From the NCBI RefSeq assembly GCF_001550135.1, contig NZ_LRUE01000005.1, positions 124,001 to 188,000 on the forward strand: a DNA stretch of 64,000 nucleotides, given 5' to 3'. This document shows, piece by piece, positions 17,420-26,700 of this stretch; position 1 is the stretch's first letter; each line of letters starts with the position of its first letter. The DNA is from Pseudoalteromonas shioyasakiensis (GTDB lineage Bacteria > Pseudomonadota > Gammaproteobacteria > Enterobacterales > Alteromonadaceae). The notes beneath the pieces were generated by a model. The model saw nothing but the letters and a program-made list of their open reading frames with translations, did not search any database and had not been told where the DNA came from. The translations under genes and the position numbers were made by a program.

Positions 17420-19529
17420 GGGTAATAAGCCAGCTATTATGAATTTGCTTATTACGTTTAAAATCTGGTGATAAAGTCTTGTCAGAAATGTTTTCTGCTT
17501 TTAAACCCAGACCCATTAGCCCTACTTCATCCATGCTAAAGCCACGCTTATTATTTGAGAATATAAGCGTACCGTTAGGGCTTAAAATTTTCTTAACCCA
17601 GGTAAGTAGTTTGATATGGTCGCGTTGTACATCAAACGCATCTTTCATACGTTTTGAGTTTGAGAACGTCGGTGGATCTAAGAAAATTAAATCATATTGG
17701 CCTTGTGCATACTCAAGCCACTTCAAGCAGTCTGCTTGCTCAAAACGATAACGGGTATTACTGATATCATTCAGAGCAAAGTTTTCTTGCGCCCACTTTA
17801 AGTAGGTTTTTGACATATCAACGGTGGTAATGGCTTTAGCACCACCCACAGCAGCATGCACAGATGCGCTGCCTGTATAAGCAAACAAGTTTAAGAAACG
17901 TTTGCCTTGTGCGTTTTGTTGGATATAACGACGAGCTAATCGGTGATCTAAGAACAAACCAGTATCTAAATAATCAAATAAGTTTACTTTGAATTTAGCG
18001 CCAAACTCTTCAACTACTTGAGTACGATTTTGTTTTGCTACCTTGGTATATTGCTCTTCACCTTTTTGCTTTTTACGCACTTTAACTGCAATATTTTCTG
18101 GTGCTATCTTTAATTGCTCAGCGGTCAAGCTGATCACATCTTGCAAACGTTTTTGAGCCGTATTGTCATCGATTTCTTTCGGTGCAGCATATTCAAAAAT
18201 AACCGCTGAATCATCGTATACATCAACAGCTACGTTATATTCTGGAATATCCGCATCATAAACACGGTAGCAGCTTACTTCATTTTGCTTTAACCAGTTC
18301 TTTAAATTTTGCTTATTTTTCTTTAAACGGTTTGCAAAGGCGGTTGAACCTTCAAAATTAAGAGCCGGCTTATCTTCTTTGCTAAGTTCTACTTGTTTAT
18401 CGTCAAGTTGGTATAAATTTAATACAACATCTAAAGGGCCATTTTTAAACTTATAGCGTTTTAACTTAACTAACTTTAATAACTTAAATAAGCTTTCGTC
18501 AGTGCCAAGTAAAGCAAGTTTCCAATGATTAAAGTGCTTTTTGAAGCCAACACCTAAGCTACGGTGTAAGTTAACCAGCTCAGCCATTGAGCCTAAACGT
18601 TCACCATAAGGTAAGTTTGAAATCACCACACCAGGTAGTTTCGCAACTGAGGTTAACTTAGTGGCATCACTTTGTTTAAACTTAATCACATTACCAAGGT
18701 CAGCACGCTCTGCGTTTTCTTGCGCTTTTGAAATCACACTGGCGTCAATATCATGGCCAATAAGCCAAAGTTTAGGATCTGTAATTTGTGCAGTTAGTTC
18801 TGCTTTTAATTCTTTGTATTTTTGAATTCGGAAACTAGGCAAGCGCTCAAAGGCAAAACCTTCACGGAATAAGCCCGGCGCTTCATTGCGTGCCATGCTT
18901 GCAGCTTCAATTAAGATGGTACCAGAGCCACAACATGGATCGAATAAGGGTTGTTGTACGTTTTCAAGCCAACCACTTCGTTTCACAAGGGCTGCAGCTA
19001 AATGCTCTTTAATCGGCGCTTTACCTTGATCTTGACGATAACCACGCTCAGATAAACGCGGGCCAGAATAATCGATATAAAGCGCAACACCTTGACGGTT
19101 CAATCTTGCTACAACACGGACATTGGCATTGTATTTATCAACATCAGGACGTTGCTCGAATAAATCCGCGAAGTAATCAACAATCGCATCTTTTACAACA
19201 AGACCTGAAAATTGCGTATTTTTTAAGTCGTTATTAGTACCACTAAAATCAACAGCAAAGGTTTGTTTAGGTCCAAACCATTCCTGCCAAGGCTGCAAGC
19301 GCGCAAATTGATAAAGGCTGTCTTTGTCTTTTACGCCTTCTTTTTCTTCTATAAGCATCATGATACGAGTCGCAAAACGGCTCGATAAACAAATCTTTTG
19401 TGCTAATAAGCTATCTGCTTCAAAACGTACAGAGCCCACGGTTTGTTTTGAGACTTCGGCACCAAGTGCTGTAAGCTCATCAACAAGTAAATTTTCTATT
19501 CCGATAGAAGTAAGTGCGATAAATTGCAA
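17412..19529 (-). CDS. rlmL: Bifunctional 23S rRNA methyltransferase RlmKL
   Basis: Makes m2G2445 (RlmL part) and m7G2069 (RlmK part) in 23S rRNA. 705 residues. An N-terminal THUMP region covers about 45-155. The first SAM methyltransferase has DPCCGSGTILIEAA and the catalytic NLPY (305-308). The second has LFAYTGSASVHAA and DPPTFSNSKRM (Asp about 618). Length agrees with the fused E. coli protein. TTG start with AAGGG 9-10 nt upstream, and alignment to the known N-terminus supports it. The MITE-like element separates it from zapC upstream. Confidence 0.95.
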   Translation of the reverse strand: MQFIALTSIGIENLLVDELTALGAEVSKQTVGSVRFEADSLLAQKICLSSRFATRIMMLIEEKEGVKDKDSLYQFARLQPWQEWFGPKQTFAVDFSGTNNDLKNTQFSGLVVKDAIVDYFADLFEQRPDVDKYNANVRVVARLNRQGVALYIDYSGPRLSERGYRQDQGKAPIKEHLAAALVKRSGWLENVQQPLFDPCCGSGTILIEAASMARNEAPGLFREGFAFERLPSFRIQKYKELKAELTAQITDPKLWLIGHDIDASVISKAQENAERADLGNVIKFKQSDATKLTSVAKLPGVVISNLPYGERLGSMAELVNLHRSLGVGFKKHFNHWKLALLGTDESLFKLLKLVKLKRYKFKNGPLDVVLNLYQLDDKQVELSKEDKPALNFEGSTAFANRLKKNKQNLKNWLKQNEVSCYRVYDADIPEYNVAVDVYDDSAVIFEYAAPKEIDDNTAQKRLQDVISLTAEQLKIAPENIAVKVRKKQKGEEQYTKVAKQNRTQVVEEFGAKFKVNLFDYLDTGLFLDHRLARRYIQQNAQGKRFLNLFAYTGSASVHAAVGGAKAITTVDMSKTYLKWAQENFALNDISNTRYRFEQADCLKWLEYAQGQYDLIFLDPPTFSNSKRMKDAFDVQRDHIKLLTWVKKILSPNGTLIFSNNKRGFSMDEVGLMGLGLKAENISDKTLSPDFKRNKQIHNSWLITHG

Positions 19530-19639
19530 AGTAAAAACCCTTAAATGCTAATTGCGCAGGATTATAGCATAGCTTGGCGAACAAAAACGCCAACATTTGC
19601 AGGGATAGTAGGGCGTGTTGACTTTTTTTGATTAATTTT

Positions 19640-19738
19640 GCAGCAGTGTGTTTGGTATTTTGGCAAGGCAGAGCCTATGTAGTGTGATTGTTTCCCATAA
19701 ATAGGCGATAACGCAGCATAAATGCCAAACACGCGCTG
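19640..19738. repeat. Inner hairpin A of the MITE-like element
   Basis: GTGTTTGGTATTT (19648-19660) pairs with AAATGCCAAACAC (19720-19732), 12 of 13 positions. The pairing extends outward with GCAGC (19640-19644) and GCTGC (about 19735-19739), with a small internal bulge. Nested inside are GCCTAT (19673-19678) and ATAGGC (19701-19706). If transcribed it would fold as one long stem. Confidence 0.7.
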
Positions 19739-19753
19739 CCCTTCGGGTTCTTC

Positions 19754-19837
19754 CTAGGGGCGATTAACTCTTTGTTGCTCGATTTTTACTTAGCCCACTA
19801 GGTTACAAATCTCGCGCCGCGATTAAATCGCCCCTAG
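19754..19837. repeat. Inner hairpin B of the MITE-like element
   Basis: CTAGGGGCGATT (19754-19765) and AATCGCCCCTAG (19826-19837) form a perfect 12-bp inverted repeat with a 60-nt spacer. It lies next to hairpin A within the terminal repeats. Confidence 0.75.
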
Positions 19838-19873
19838 AGTGAACAAATTTTAATTCACAAAGGTCAACACGCC

Positions 19874-20404
19874 CTAGGCAGATTTAAACTGTTTTTGTTG
19901 AATATAAACAGGGTGGATACGGTTATTTAAAACCTTAATAGCCTCAAACTGTTCAAGAGAAAGGTTTTCGTCTAGTTGAAAGTGTTGGCTTAGGTTAATA
20001 CACACTGAGGCTTCGCTTGAGTGATCAACAATCAAAAACTCACCTTCTTGTGCCTGTGAGCACAATTTCACTACAGCTTCGACACTTGGTTGGCTACCAT
20101 GATACTCATGAAAGAACCAACTTTTTGCAAGTACTGGCTTTAAATGAAATTTGACCGCAGTAGCATTTAGCGCGATTTGGCAAAGCTCTGCAGGGTTCCA
20201 TAGTGAGAAAGTTTCGAGGTATTGATAAACTTGCTGATAAAATGCAGCGTCTTCAAGGCTAAAGTTAGGCTCTTGTAAAACAGCATCGGTGAGTTGGCGA
20301 AGTTTGTAAGGCGTGCACAGTTGCATATCTTGGTCTAGGTCAACCAAAAGACGATTATTTTTTGCACAAGCAAGCCATTTCCATTGCTTAGATGCTTGTA
20401 ACAT
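19874..20404 (-). CDS. zapC: Cell division protein ZapC
   Basis: Cytoplasmic FtsZ-binding protein that promotes FtsZ bundling at the Z ring. 176 residues against about 180 in E. coli. Recognised from W-rich N-terminus (KQWKWLACAKNNRLLVDL), PVLAKSWFFHEY in the middle, and AIKVLNNRIHPVY near the C-terminus (E. coli has AIKIMNDRLKPQV). Its place next to pyrD and near rlmKL is the enteric order. Start ATG has AGGGAGG 4-5 nt upstream. The TAG stop lies within the terminal repeat of the MITE-like element, so the last residues may differ from relatives. Confidence 0.88.
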   Translation of the reverse strand: MLQASKQWKWLACAKNNRLLVDLDQDMQLCTPYKLRQLTDAVLQEPNFSLEDAAFYQQVYQYLETFSLWNPAELCQIALNATAVKFHLKPVLAKSWFFHEYHGSQPSVEAVVKLCSQAQEGEFLIVDHSSEASVCINLSQHFQLDENLSLEQFEAIKVLNNRIHPVYIQQKQFKSA

Positions 20405-20445
20405 GTCTCCTCCCTAACGAATAAATACTGTGCGCATAATCACAA

Positions 20446-20451
20446 ATTATA
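20446..20451 (-). promoter_or_regulatory. Possible zapC -10 element
   Basis: TATAAT on the minus strand about 42 nt before the zapC ATG. No good -35 at 17 bp; the region upstream is the AT-rich palindrome at 20464-20500. Confidence 0.4.
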
Positions 20452-20463
20452 ACTAAAGCAGAC

Positions 20464-20500
20464 CATTAATAAAATGATTTCTTAGAACATTTTATTAATG
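20464..20500. repeat. Perfect 13-bp AT-rich inverted repeat between pyrD and zapC
   Basis: CATTAATAAAATG (20464-20476) and CATTTTATTAATG (20488-20500), 11-nt spacer; with one mismatch the pairing continues two more bases on each side. It lies 24 nt past the pyrD stop and just upstream of the putative zapC -10. It lacks a T-run, so it is not a standard terminator; an operator or an mRNA-stabilising stem is possible. Confidence 0.65.
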
Positions 20501-20524
20501 ATCAATTGCTTAGATAACTGATCC

Positions 20525-21535
20525 TTATAAGCTGTTAAGGATCGTTTTTACCAATTCTGGGCCTTTATAAATGAAACCAGTGTAAACTTGTACAAGGTCT
20601 GCACCTGCTGCAAATTTCTCTTTTGCCGAATCAGCATCGTCAATACCACCCACACCAATGATAGGTAGTTTACCTTCGGTTAAACGCTTAAGTTCACTAA
20701 CCACGTGGGTTGAACGCTGACGCACAGGCTGGCCTGATAAACCACCCGCTTCATTTGCGTATTGTTGACCTTGTACCATTGCACGCTCAAGTGTGGTGTT
20801 TGTAGCAATAACACCATCGATCTTATTGTTGATCAATGACTCACTAACTTGGCCGATTTGTACTTCATCAAGATCAGGGGCGATCTTAACTAGCATAGGC
20901 ACTTGCTTGTTATGTTTAGCAACTAGATCAAGTTGTTCATTCTTTAAGCTTTGCAATAAGTCATCAAGCGCTTCGCCGTATTGTAAATCACGAAGACCTG
21001 GGGTATTCGGTGAAGAAATATTTACTGTGATATACGATGCATGCTCAAATACTTTACGCATACAGTGAATGTAATCATCTTTACCCTGCTCGTTTGGTGT
21101 ATCTTTATTTTTACCAATATTAATACCTAGAATACCGTCGTATTTCGCTGCTTTAACATTGTTAACTAGGTTATCAACGCCCTTATTGTTAAAGCCCATG
21201 CGGTTAATAATCGCATTTGATTCAGGTAAGCGGAAAATACGCGGCTTGTCATTACCCGCTTGAGGACGTGGTGTAACAGTACCTACTTCAACAAAACCAA
21301 AACCCATTTGCGAAAATGCATCAATACACTCGGCATTTTTATCTAAGCCTGCCGCTAAACCTACTGGATTTTTAAACTCTAAACCTAAAAAGTTAACGGG
21401 TTTATTAGGGACAGATTGAGACCACGCAGCACTCAATGGCGTATGAGCAAATCGGCGTAAATTATTAAGTGCAAATTCATGAGCCCACTCCGCATCACGG
21501 GTAAACATAAAACGGCGAGCTAGATCATAAAACAT
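20525..21535 (-). CDS. pyrD: Dihydroorotate dehydrogenase (quinone), class 2
   Basis: Oxidises dihydroorotate to orotate in pyrimidine synthesis, passing electrons to quinones at the inner membrane. I chose the ATG at 21535 (336 residues, exactly the E. coli length) over an upstream in-frame start: AAGGAA lies 6 nt before it, and [11 protein letters not shown] matches the family's amphipathic membrane helix. Catalytic Ser175 sits in [11 protein letters not shown] as in E. coli. FMN-binding segments AAGLDKN (61-67) and the C-terminal GVGGI are present. Confidence 0.96.
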   Translation of the reverse strand: MFYDLARRFMFTRDAEWAHEFALNNLRRFAHTPLSAAWSQSVPNKPVNFLGLEFKNPVGLAAGLDKNAECIDAFSQMGFGFVEVGTVTPRPQAGNDKPRIFRLPESNAIINRMGFNNKGVDNLVNNVKAAKYDGILGINIGKNKDTPNEQGKDDYIHCMRKVFEHASYITVNISSPNTPGLRDLQYGEALDDLLQSLKNEQLDLVAKHNKQVPMLVKIAPDLDEVQIGQVSESLINNKIDGVIATNTTLERAMVQGQQYANEAGGLSGQPVRQRSTHVVSELKRLTEGKLPIIGVGGIDDADSAKEKFAAGADLVQVYTGFIYKGPELVKTILNSL

Positions 21536-21600
21536 GGTTTGTTCCTTAGGTAAAAATAAACAAGGTAGCCGTTTATAAACGGACCATTGCAAATTAAGGG

Positions 21601-21630
21601 CAAAAAAATACCCCAGCGAGCTGGGGTATG
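21601..21630 (-). terminator. Terminator after the glutamate dehydrogenase gene
   Basis: On the minus strand, ATACCCCAGC/GCTGGGGTAT stem with a 2-nt loop followed by seven T residues, about 20 nt past the gdhB stop at 21650. It isolates gdhB from pyrD. Confidence 0.9.
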
Positions 21631-21649
21631 TATTTTAACGACTTTTCAC

Positions 21650-24600
21650 TTATTTGGAAGTGTCACAGTTGTGGCTTAACAACATTAGTTCACGAAGTGC
21701 CACTGAGAACTTCGCAAAATCATGGCTTTGCGATGTTTTGAACTCAGATAGCATCTGCTTCCAACGTTGTAATAATAGATCTTGGTTATCCATCCACTCA
21801 TCAATTTGTGCATCAATGTCTTTGCTGTCTGCAGCAAAGCTATTAAGTACCACAGCTGATAATGTACGTTGTTGCCAATCCAGCTCTTCACGGTAAGAAG
21901 CACGAGCAAGTGCTTGCCAGTGGTTCGCAACTGGTTGGTTGGTGATTTGGTCAAGGAACCAATGTAAGCCCATACGCGCACCTAGCTTGAAGTAAGTGTT
22001 AGAAACCATATCAATGCTACGCTCTGAATTGTTAGCGATTTCAGCTAAGTCCATTACAGAGAATAAGCTTGATAGTGACACAATACGTGTTGCAAGTGCT
22101 TTTGGTACATTGCTGTCAATTAGCTTATCTGCCGCTTTAACTAGGCGCTCGCTTTCTTTTTCAACCATGTAGCTGTTTAAGTTTTCACTTAAATCAGCAA
22201 ATGTTGGTGCAAAGAATTCAATTGCTTGCTCAATCGTTTGTGCTTTATTGCGATGACGTAAGAACCAACGTGTTGCACGACGAACCGTACGACGTAATTG
22301 ATATAGCATTTCTGTTTGTACAGCTGCTGGGATCTTATTATCAAGTGCAACAATTGATGACCATGTTTCTGGCATCTGGAACACTTCTTTTGCAATTGAG
22401 TAGCAAAGTGCGATTTCAGCTTCGTTAGCACCTGTTTCTTCGTGCATACGAACCATAAAGTTAAGACCCATATCGTTAACGATGTTGTTTGCAAGTTTCG
22501 TTGCGATAATCTCTTTACGAAGTGGGTGGTTATCCATTGCATCGTTAAACTTCTCACGAAGTGGCACTGGGAACGACTTAACTAATAACTGACGGTAGTA
22601 AGGGTTTTCAGTGATTTCATCAACCACTAGAGACTCTTTTAATACCATCTTCGCGTAAGAAACAAGTACAGAAAGCTCTGGACGAGTTAAATCTTTACCC
22701 GCTGCTGCGCGCTCTGCAAGTTCTTCATCCGTTGGGATGAACTCGATTGCACGGTTAAGCTTGCCATCTTTTTCAAGGGCATGGATGAAACGTACTTTTT
22801 CTTTAAGCGTTGACGTACCTTTTGATTGAGTAATCGATAAGGTATGCGTTTGACGATAACAGTCTTTTAATACTAACTCAGACACTTCATCAGTCATTGA
22901 ATAAAGTAACTCATCACGCTGTTTACGTGTTAAGTCACCTTCAGCAACTAGGCCATTAAGTAAGATTTTGATGTTTACTTCGTTATCTGAACACGCAACA
23001 CCACCTACGTTATCGATGAAGTCAGTGTTAACACGACCGCCTTTAGCCGCAAATTCGATACGACCTAATTGAGTCGCACCTAAGTTACCGCCCTCACCTA
23101 AGATCTTCGCACCAAGCTCAGAACCGTTAATACGAAGTGCATCATTTGCGCGGTCACCCACATCAGCATCAGTCTCTTTAGAGTTCTTGATGTAAGTACC
23201 GATACCACCATTCCAAAGTAAATCAAACTCCATCATTAGAGCTGCTTTGATTAACTCGTTAGGTGTCATGCTCGCTTTCTTAGTGCCAAGCATTTTCTTC
23301 ATTTCTGGGCTTAAGCTAATTGATTTAGCCGCACGAGAGAAAATACCACCACCTTGTGAAATAAGGTCTTTGTTGTAATCTTCCCAAGAAGAACGCGGTA
23401 GATTAAATAAACGCTCACGTTCTGGGTAAGATGTCGCTGCATCTGGGTTTGGATCAACAAAGATGTGCATGTGGTTAAACGCTACTTGTAAGCGAATGTG
23501 CTTAGAAAGCAGCATACCATTACCAAATACGTCACCTGCCATGTCGCCGATTGCCACCACAGTGAAATCTGTTGTTTGACAGTCAATATCCATTTCACGG
23601 AAATGACGCTTAACAGATTCCCAGGCACCTTTTGCAGTGATACCCATTTTCTTGTGGTCGTAACCTACTGAGCCACCTGATGCGAATGCATCACCTAGCC
23701 AGAAGTTATATTCATTTGCAATGCCGTTAGCGATATCAGAGAAAGTCGCAGTACCCTTATCGGCAGCAACAACTAAATACGGGTCATCTTCATCATGACG
23801 AACAACATCAACTGGTGGAACAATCTCACCACGTTCAATGTTATCTGTGATATCTAATAAACCACGGATGAAAATCTTGTAACACTCTTGGCCTTCTTTG
23901 AAGAATGCTTCACGGTCTGTCGGTAGCTGTTTACATACGAAACCACCTTTCGAACCTACCGGTACGATAACCGTGTTTTTAACTTGTTGTGCTTTAACAA
24001 GACCCAGTACTTCAGTACGGAAGTCTTCACGACGATCAGACCAACGTAAACCACCACGAGCAACTTTACCACCACGTAAATGCACGCCTTCAACGCGCGG
24101 CGAGTATACAAAGATCTCAAACGCAGGCAGTGGTAATGGCATTTCAGGGATCATAGAAGGCTGAACTTTGAACGATACGTATGACTTAAATTGGCCGTCC
24201 GCTTCTTTTTGGAAGAAGTTCGTTCTAAGTGTTGCATTGATCATATCAACGTATAAACGGATGATACGGTCATCATCTAGGTTTGCTACGTTTTCTAGTT
24301 CAAGGTTAACTTGTGCTACTAGCTTCTCAAGTGTCTTTTCACTACCTGGGTTCTTAACTGAGAACTTTTTAGTGAATAAGTTAACGATTTGCGATGCAAT
24401 GTGTGGGTAATTTGCAAATGTGCTTTCGATGTAAGTTTGCGAGAAAGTTACACCAATTTGACGCATGTATTTAGCGTAGGCACGAAGAATAGACGCTTCA
24501 CGACCTGTTAAGCCACCCATTAATACTAAACGGTTGAAACCATCATTTTCTAAACGGTTATTCCACACGTTCGTTAACGCTGCACGGAAACGCGCTGAGA

Positions 24601-26488
24601 CTTTATCAAAGTCAGCAATGCCCTTGTTGTCAATTAGCATGGTGAAATCCATGATCCAATTAACTTTACCGTCAGTCGTTTTCACAGAGTAAGGCGTTTC
24701 ACCTACTACACGTAAACCAAAGTTTTCTAACATCGGCATTACGTCAGATAAGTGGATTGGCACATCTTTATGGAATAAGCTTAAACGAACAACATTTGTG
24801 TTTGCTTCTTCTTGTGGGCGGTAGAACAACATTTCTAGTTTGTTCTCGTCGTTTAGAAGTTCTAGCTTTTCAATATCAACAACCGCTGCACTTGGTAAAA
24901 CCTGATCTTTATACGCACTTGCAAACGCTTGTGCATATTTACGGTTTAGTTCTTTACCGCGTGCTTCACCTGCGCTTTCAAGTAGTGCAGATTGGAGTCT
25001 ATCTTCCCAAGTACGGGCAGCTTCAATTAGGTTGTTTTCGATGTCTTTCACGTTATATTCAATATTATTGTCAGTCACACGCACCGTGTAATGTGTACGG
25101 GCTAATGTTGACTCAGAGAAGAAAGTAGTAAATTCGACTTTATCGTCAGAATTAAATGCATTGGCTAAGATACGTTGCGTTTCACGACGTAGTGCCGTGT
25201 TATAGCGCTCACGCGGAACATATACCATGCAAGAGAAGAAACGGCCATATGCGTCTTTACGCACAAAAATACGGCACATATCACGCTCTTGTACTTGTAA
25301 TACACCCATGGCAACTTCAAGTAGTTCAGCTTCACGTGCTTGCACAAGCTCATCACGTGGATACGTTTCTAAAATATTTAATACCGCTTTGTATGCATGG
25401 GTGCCTTTAGCAAAGTCACACATTTCCATAATGCGGTTAATCTTACTTTTCAGTACAGGTACATCAGCGGCGCTGTTGTTGTAAAAGCTTGATGAGAATA
25501 AACCAAGGAAACGGTCTTCACCAATTACGTTGCCCTCATCATCAAAACGCTTAATACCCACGTAGTCGATGTATGCAGGTCGATGTACACGAGACACTGA
25601 ATTTGTTTTCGTTAAAATTAATAAGTTGCTGCTACGCGCTTCTTGGCGCGCTACTTCAGGTAACTCAGAAAGTAAGCGGCTATGCTCTTCGTCTGTGTTT
25701 TTCATTAGACCAAGGCTAGTGCCCTTTTTACCTTTTAACTGGTAATCACCTTGCACTGGCGAAAGTTCATACTCACGGTAACCCATTAGCGTAAAGTTAT
25801 CTTTAGCTAACCAGTCTAAAAACTCTACCGTTTCTGCAACTTCGCTTTCGTTATTATTATGGTGGCGTTTAGGTAAGTCTTTCGTTACCGCAATTAGCTT
25901 TTCACGAATTGGCTGCCAATCTTCTACAGCGATAGATACGTCAACTAACACAGACTCAAGTTCTTTTTTGAAAGACTCAATTACTTTTGCATCTGTTTGA
26001 CGATCAATTTCGATAAAGAACACAGTTTTTGTCGACGTTGATTCTTGCTCTGCTTTTAAGCTTGAAATACCCGTGATTTTAGCATTTTTATCACGTTGGA
26101 TTTTCAGCGGAGAGTGAAGTAATAAGTGAGAAGCGATGTTTGCGCGGGTCATGGCCATACGCACAGAATCAACGAGGAAAGGCATGTCTTTCGCGATGAT
26201 TTCAACAATAGTGTGCGATGACTGCCAGCCATCTTTTGCTACTTCAGGATTGAAAACACGGACAACCGCGTCATCAGAATTATTTTTTTCTAGCGAGTTC
26301 CATAGGCTTAGTGCAGCGCCATATAAGTCACTATCGTTGCGATGAGCCAAATCCTCTTTAGACATATTGCTGTACAAGGCTTTGGCGAATTTCTCAACGA
26401 GTAACACATTATCAGCGTGAACTTTTTTCTGGATCAGCTTACAGACATTATCTAAGATAACCGAGGCTTGCCCTTCATTTCGTGTCAT
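21650..26488 (-). CDS. gdhB: NAD-specific glutamate dehydrogenase, large (about 180 kDa) class
   Basis: Deaminates glutamate to 2-oxoglutarate with NAD+, feeding the TCA cycle; cytoplasmic. 1612 residues, the usual size of the L-180 class. The long N-terminal half holds ACT-like regulatory regions. The catalytic core has RGGLRWSDRREDFRTEV and VPVGSKGGFV (Lys about 847), then GDMAGDVFGNGML in the nucleotide-binding region and ILGEGGNLGATQLGR. A long helical C-terminal region follows. Its own terminator and a 212-bp upstream gap suggest a single-gene unit. No damage seen along the frame. Confidence 0.95.
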   Translation of the reverse strand: MTRNEGQASVILDNVCKLIQKKVHADNVLLVEKFAKALYSNMSKEDLAHRNDSDLYGAALSLWNSLEKNNSDDAVVRVFNPEVAKDGWQSSHTIVEIIAKDMPFLVDSVRMAMTRANIASHLLLHSPLKIQRDKNAKITGISSLKAEQESTSTKTVFFIEIDRQTDAKVIESFKKELESVLVDVSIAVEDWQPIREKLIAVTKDLPKRHHNNNESEVAETVEFLDWLAKDNFTLMGYREYELSPVQGDYQLKGKKGTSLGLMKNTDEEHSRLLSELPEVARQEARSSNLLILTKTNSVSRVHRPAYIDYVGIKRFDDEGNVIGEDRFLGLFSSSFYNNSAADVPVLKSKINRIMEMCDFAKGTHAYKAVLNILETYPRDELVQAREAELLEVAMGVLQVQERDMCRIFVRKDAYGRFFSCMVYVPRERYNTALRRETQRILANAFNSDDKVEFTTFFSESTLARTHYTVRVTDNNIEYNVKDIENNLIEAARTWEDRLQSALLESAGEARGKELNRKYAQAFASAYKDQVLPSAAVVDIEKLELLNDENKLEMLFYRPQEEANTNVVRLSLFHKDVPIHLSDVMPMLENFGLRVVGETPYSVKTTDGKVNWIMDFTMLIDNKGIADFDKVSARFRAALTNVWNNRLENDGFNRLVLMGGLTGREASILRAYAKYMRQIGVTFSQTYIESTFANYPHIASQIVNLFTKKFSVKNPGSEKTLEKLVAQVNLELENVANLDDDRIIRLYVDMINATLRTNFFQKEADGQFKSYVSFKVQPSMIPEMPLPLPAFEIFVYSPRVEGVHLRGGKVARGGLRWSDRREDFRTEVLGLVKAQQVKNTVIVPVGSKGGFVCKQLPTDREAFFKEGQECYKIFIRGLLDITDNIERGEIVPPVDVVRHDEDDPYLVVAADKGTATFSDIANGIANEYNFWLGDAFASGGSVGYDHKKMGITAKGAWESVKRHFREMDIDCQTTDFTVVAIGDMAGDVFGNGMLLSKHIRLQVAFNHMHIFVDPNPDAATSYPERERLFNLPRSSWEDYNKDLISQGGGIFSRAAKSISLSPEMKKMLGTKKASMTPNELIKAALMMEFDLLWNGGIGTYIKNSKETDADVGDRANDALRINGSELGAKILGEGGNLGATQLGRIEFAAKGGRVNTDFIDNVGGVACSDNEVNIKILLNGLVAEGDLTRKQRDELLYSMTDEVSELVLKDCYRQTHTLSITQSKGTSTLKEKVRFIHALEKDGKLNRAIEFIPTDEELAERAAAGKDLTRPELSVLVSYAKMVLKESLVVDEITENPYYRQLLVKSFPVPLREKFNDAMDNHPLRKEIIATKLANNIVNDMGLNFMVRMHEETGANEAEIALCYSIAKEVFQMPETWSSIVALDNKIPAAVQTEMLYQLRRTVRRATRWFLRHRNKAQTIEQAIEFFAPTFADLSENLNSYMVEKESERLVKAADKLIDSNVPKALATRIVSLSSLFSVMDLAEIANNSERSIDMVSNTYFKLGARMGLHWFLDQITNQPVANHWQALARASYREELDWQQRTLSAVVLNSFAADSKDIDAQIDEWMDNQDLLLQRWKQMLSEFKTSQSHDFAKFSVALRELMLLSHNCDTSK

Positions 26489-26700
26489 TGTATGTTCCTT
26501 AATCTATACTACTTATCGATTAGTAGAATATTTGTACAGCCATTTATTAGCGTGGAGTCAGGTAAATTCTAACTCTTTTACAGCTAATAAACAGCCTTTT
26601 CGATGAAATCATTTTAAGCTTTTCAGCTATTTGGTCATCTATTCACAAAATATAGATATAAATGGCCATTACTGGCCATATTGGAGCACAATTATTCACA
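26489..26700. other. Intergenic region upstream of gdhB
   Basis: AT-rich gap that should hold the gdhB promoter and the 3' end of the RND permease transcript. A short palindrome ATGGCCA-TTAC-TGGCCAT (26662-26679) lies 22 nt past the permease stop, followed on the minus strand by an AT-rich but not T-rich stretch, so it is at best a weak terminator. Confidence 0.4.

Larger units (their letters stand above)
19609..19876. mobile_element. MITE-like non-autonomous element with 14-bp terminal inverted repeats
   Basis: TAGGGCGTGTTGAC (19609-19622) is the exact reverse complement of GTCAACACGCCCTA (19863-19876). The outermost TA on each side could be a duplicated TA target, as in IS630/mariner-type insertions; that is inference. 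There is no coding capacity. Inside are two further inverted repeats (separate entries). The element fills the rlmKL-zapC gap, which is short in relatives, and the zapC stop codon lies within its right terminal repeat. Confidence 0.75.

Noticed and set aside
24757..25128. Long open frame opposite gdhB
   Set aside because: It lies fully inside a clear 1612-residue gene on the other strand, lacks a start signal and shows no family features; similar shadows occur opposite many genes here.
26662..26679. Palindrome ATGGCCA-TTAC-TGGCCAT as a terminator of the RND gene
   Set aside because: Short stem and no T-run, so not called as a feature of its own.
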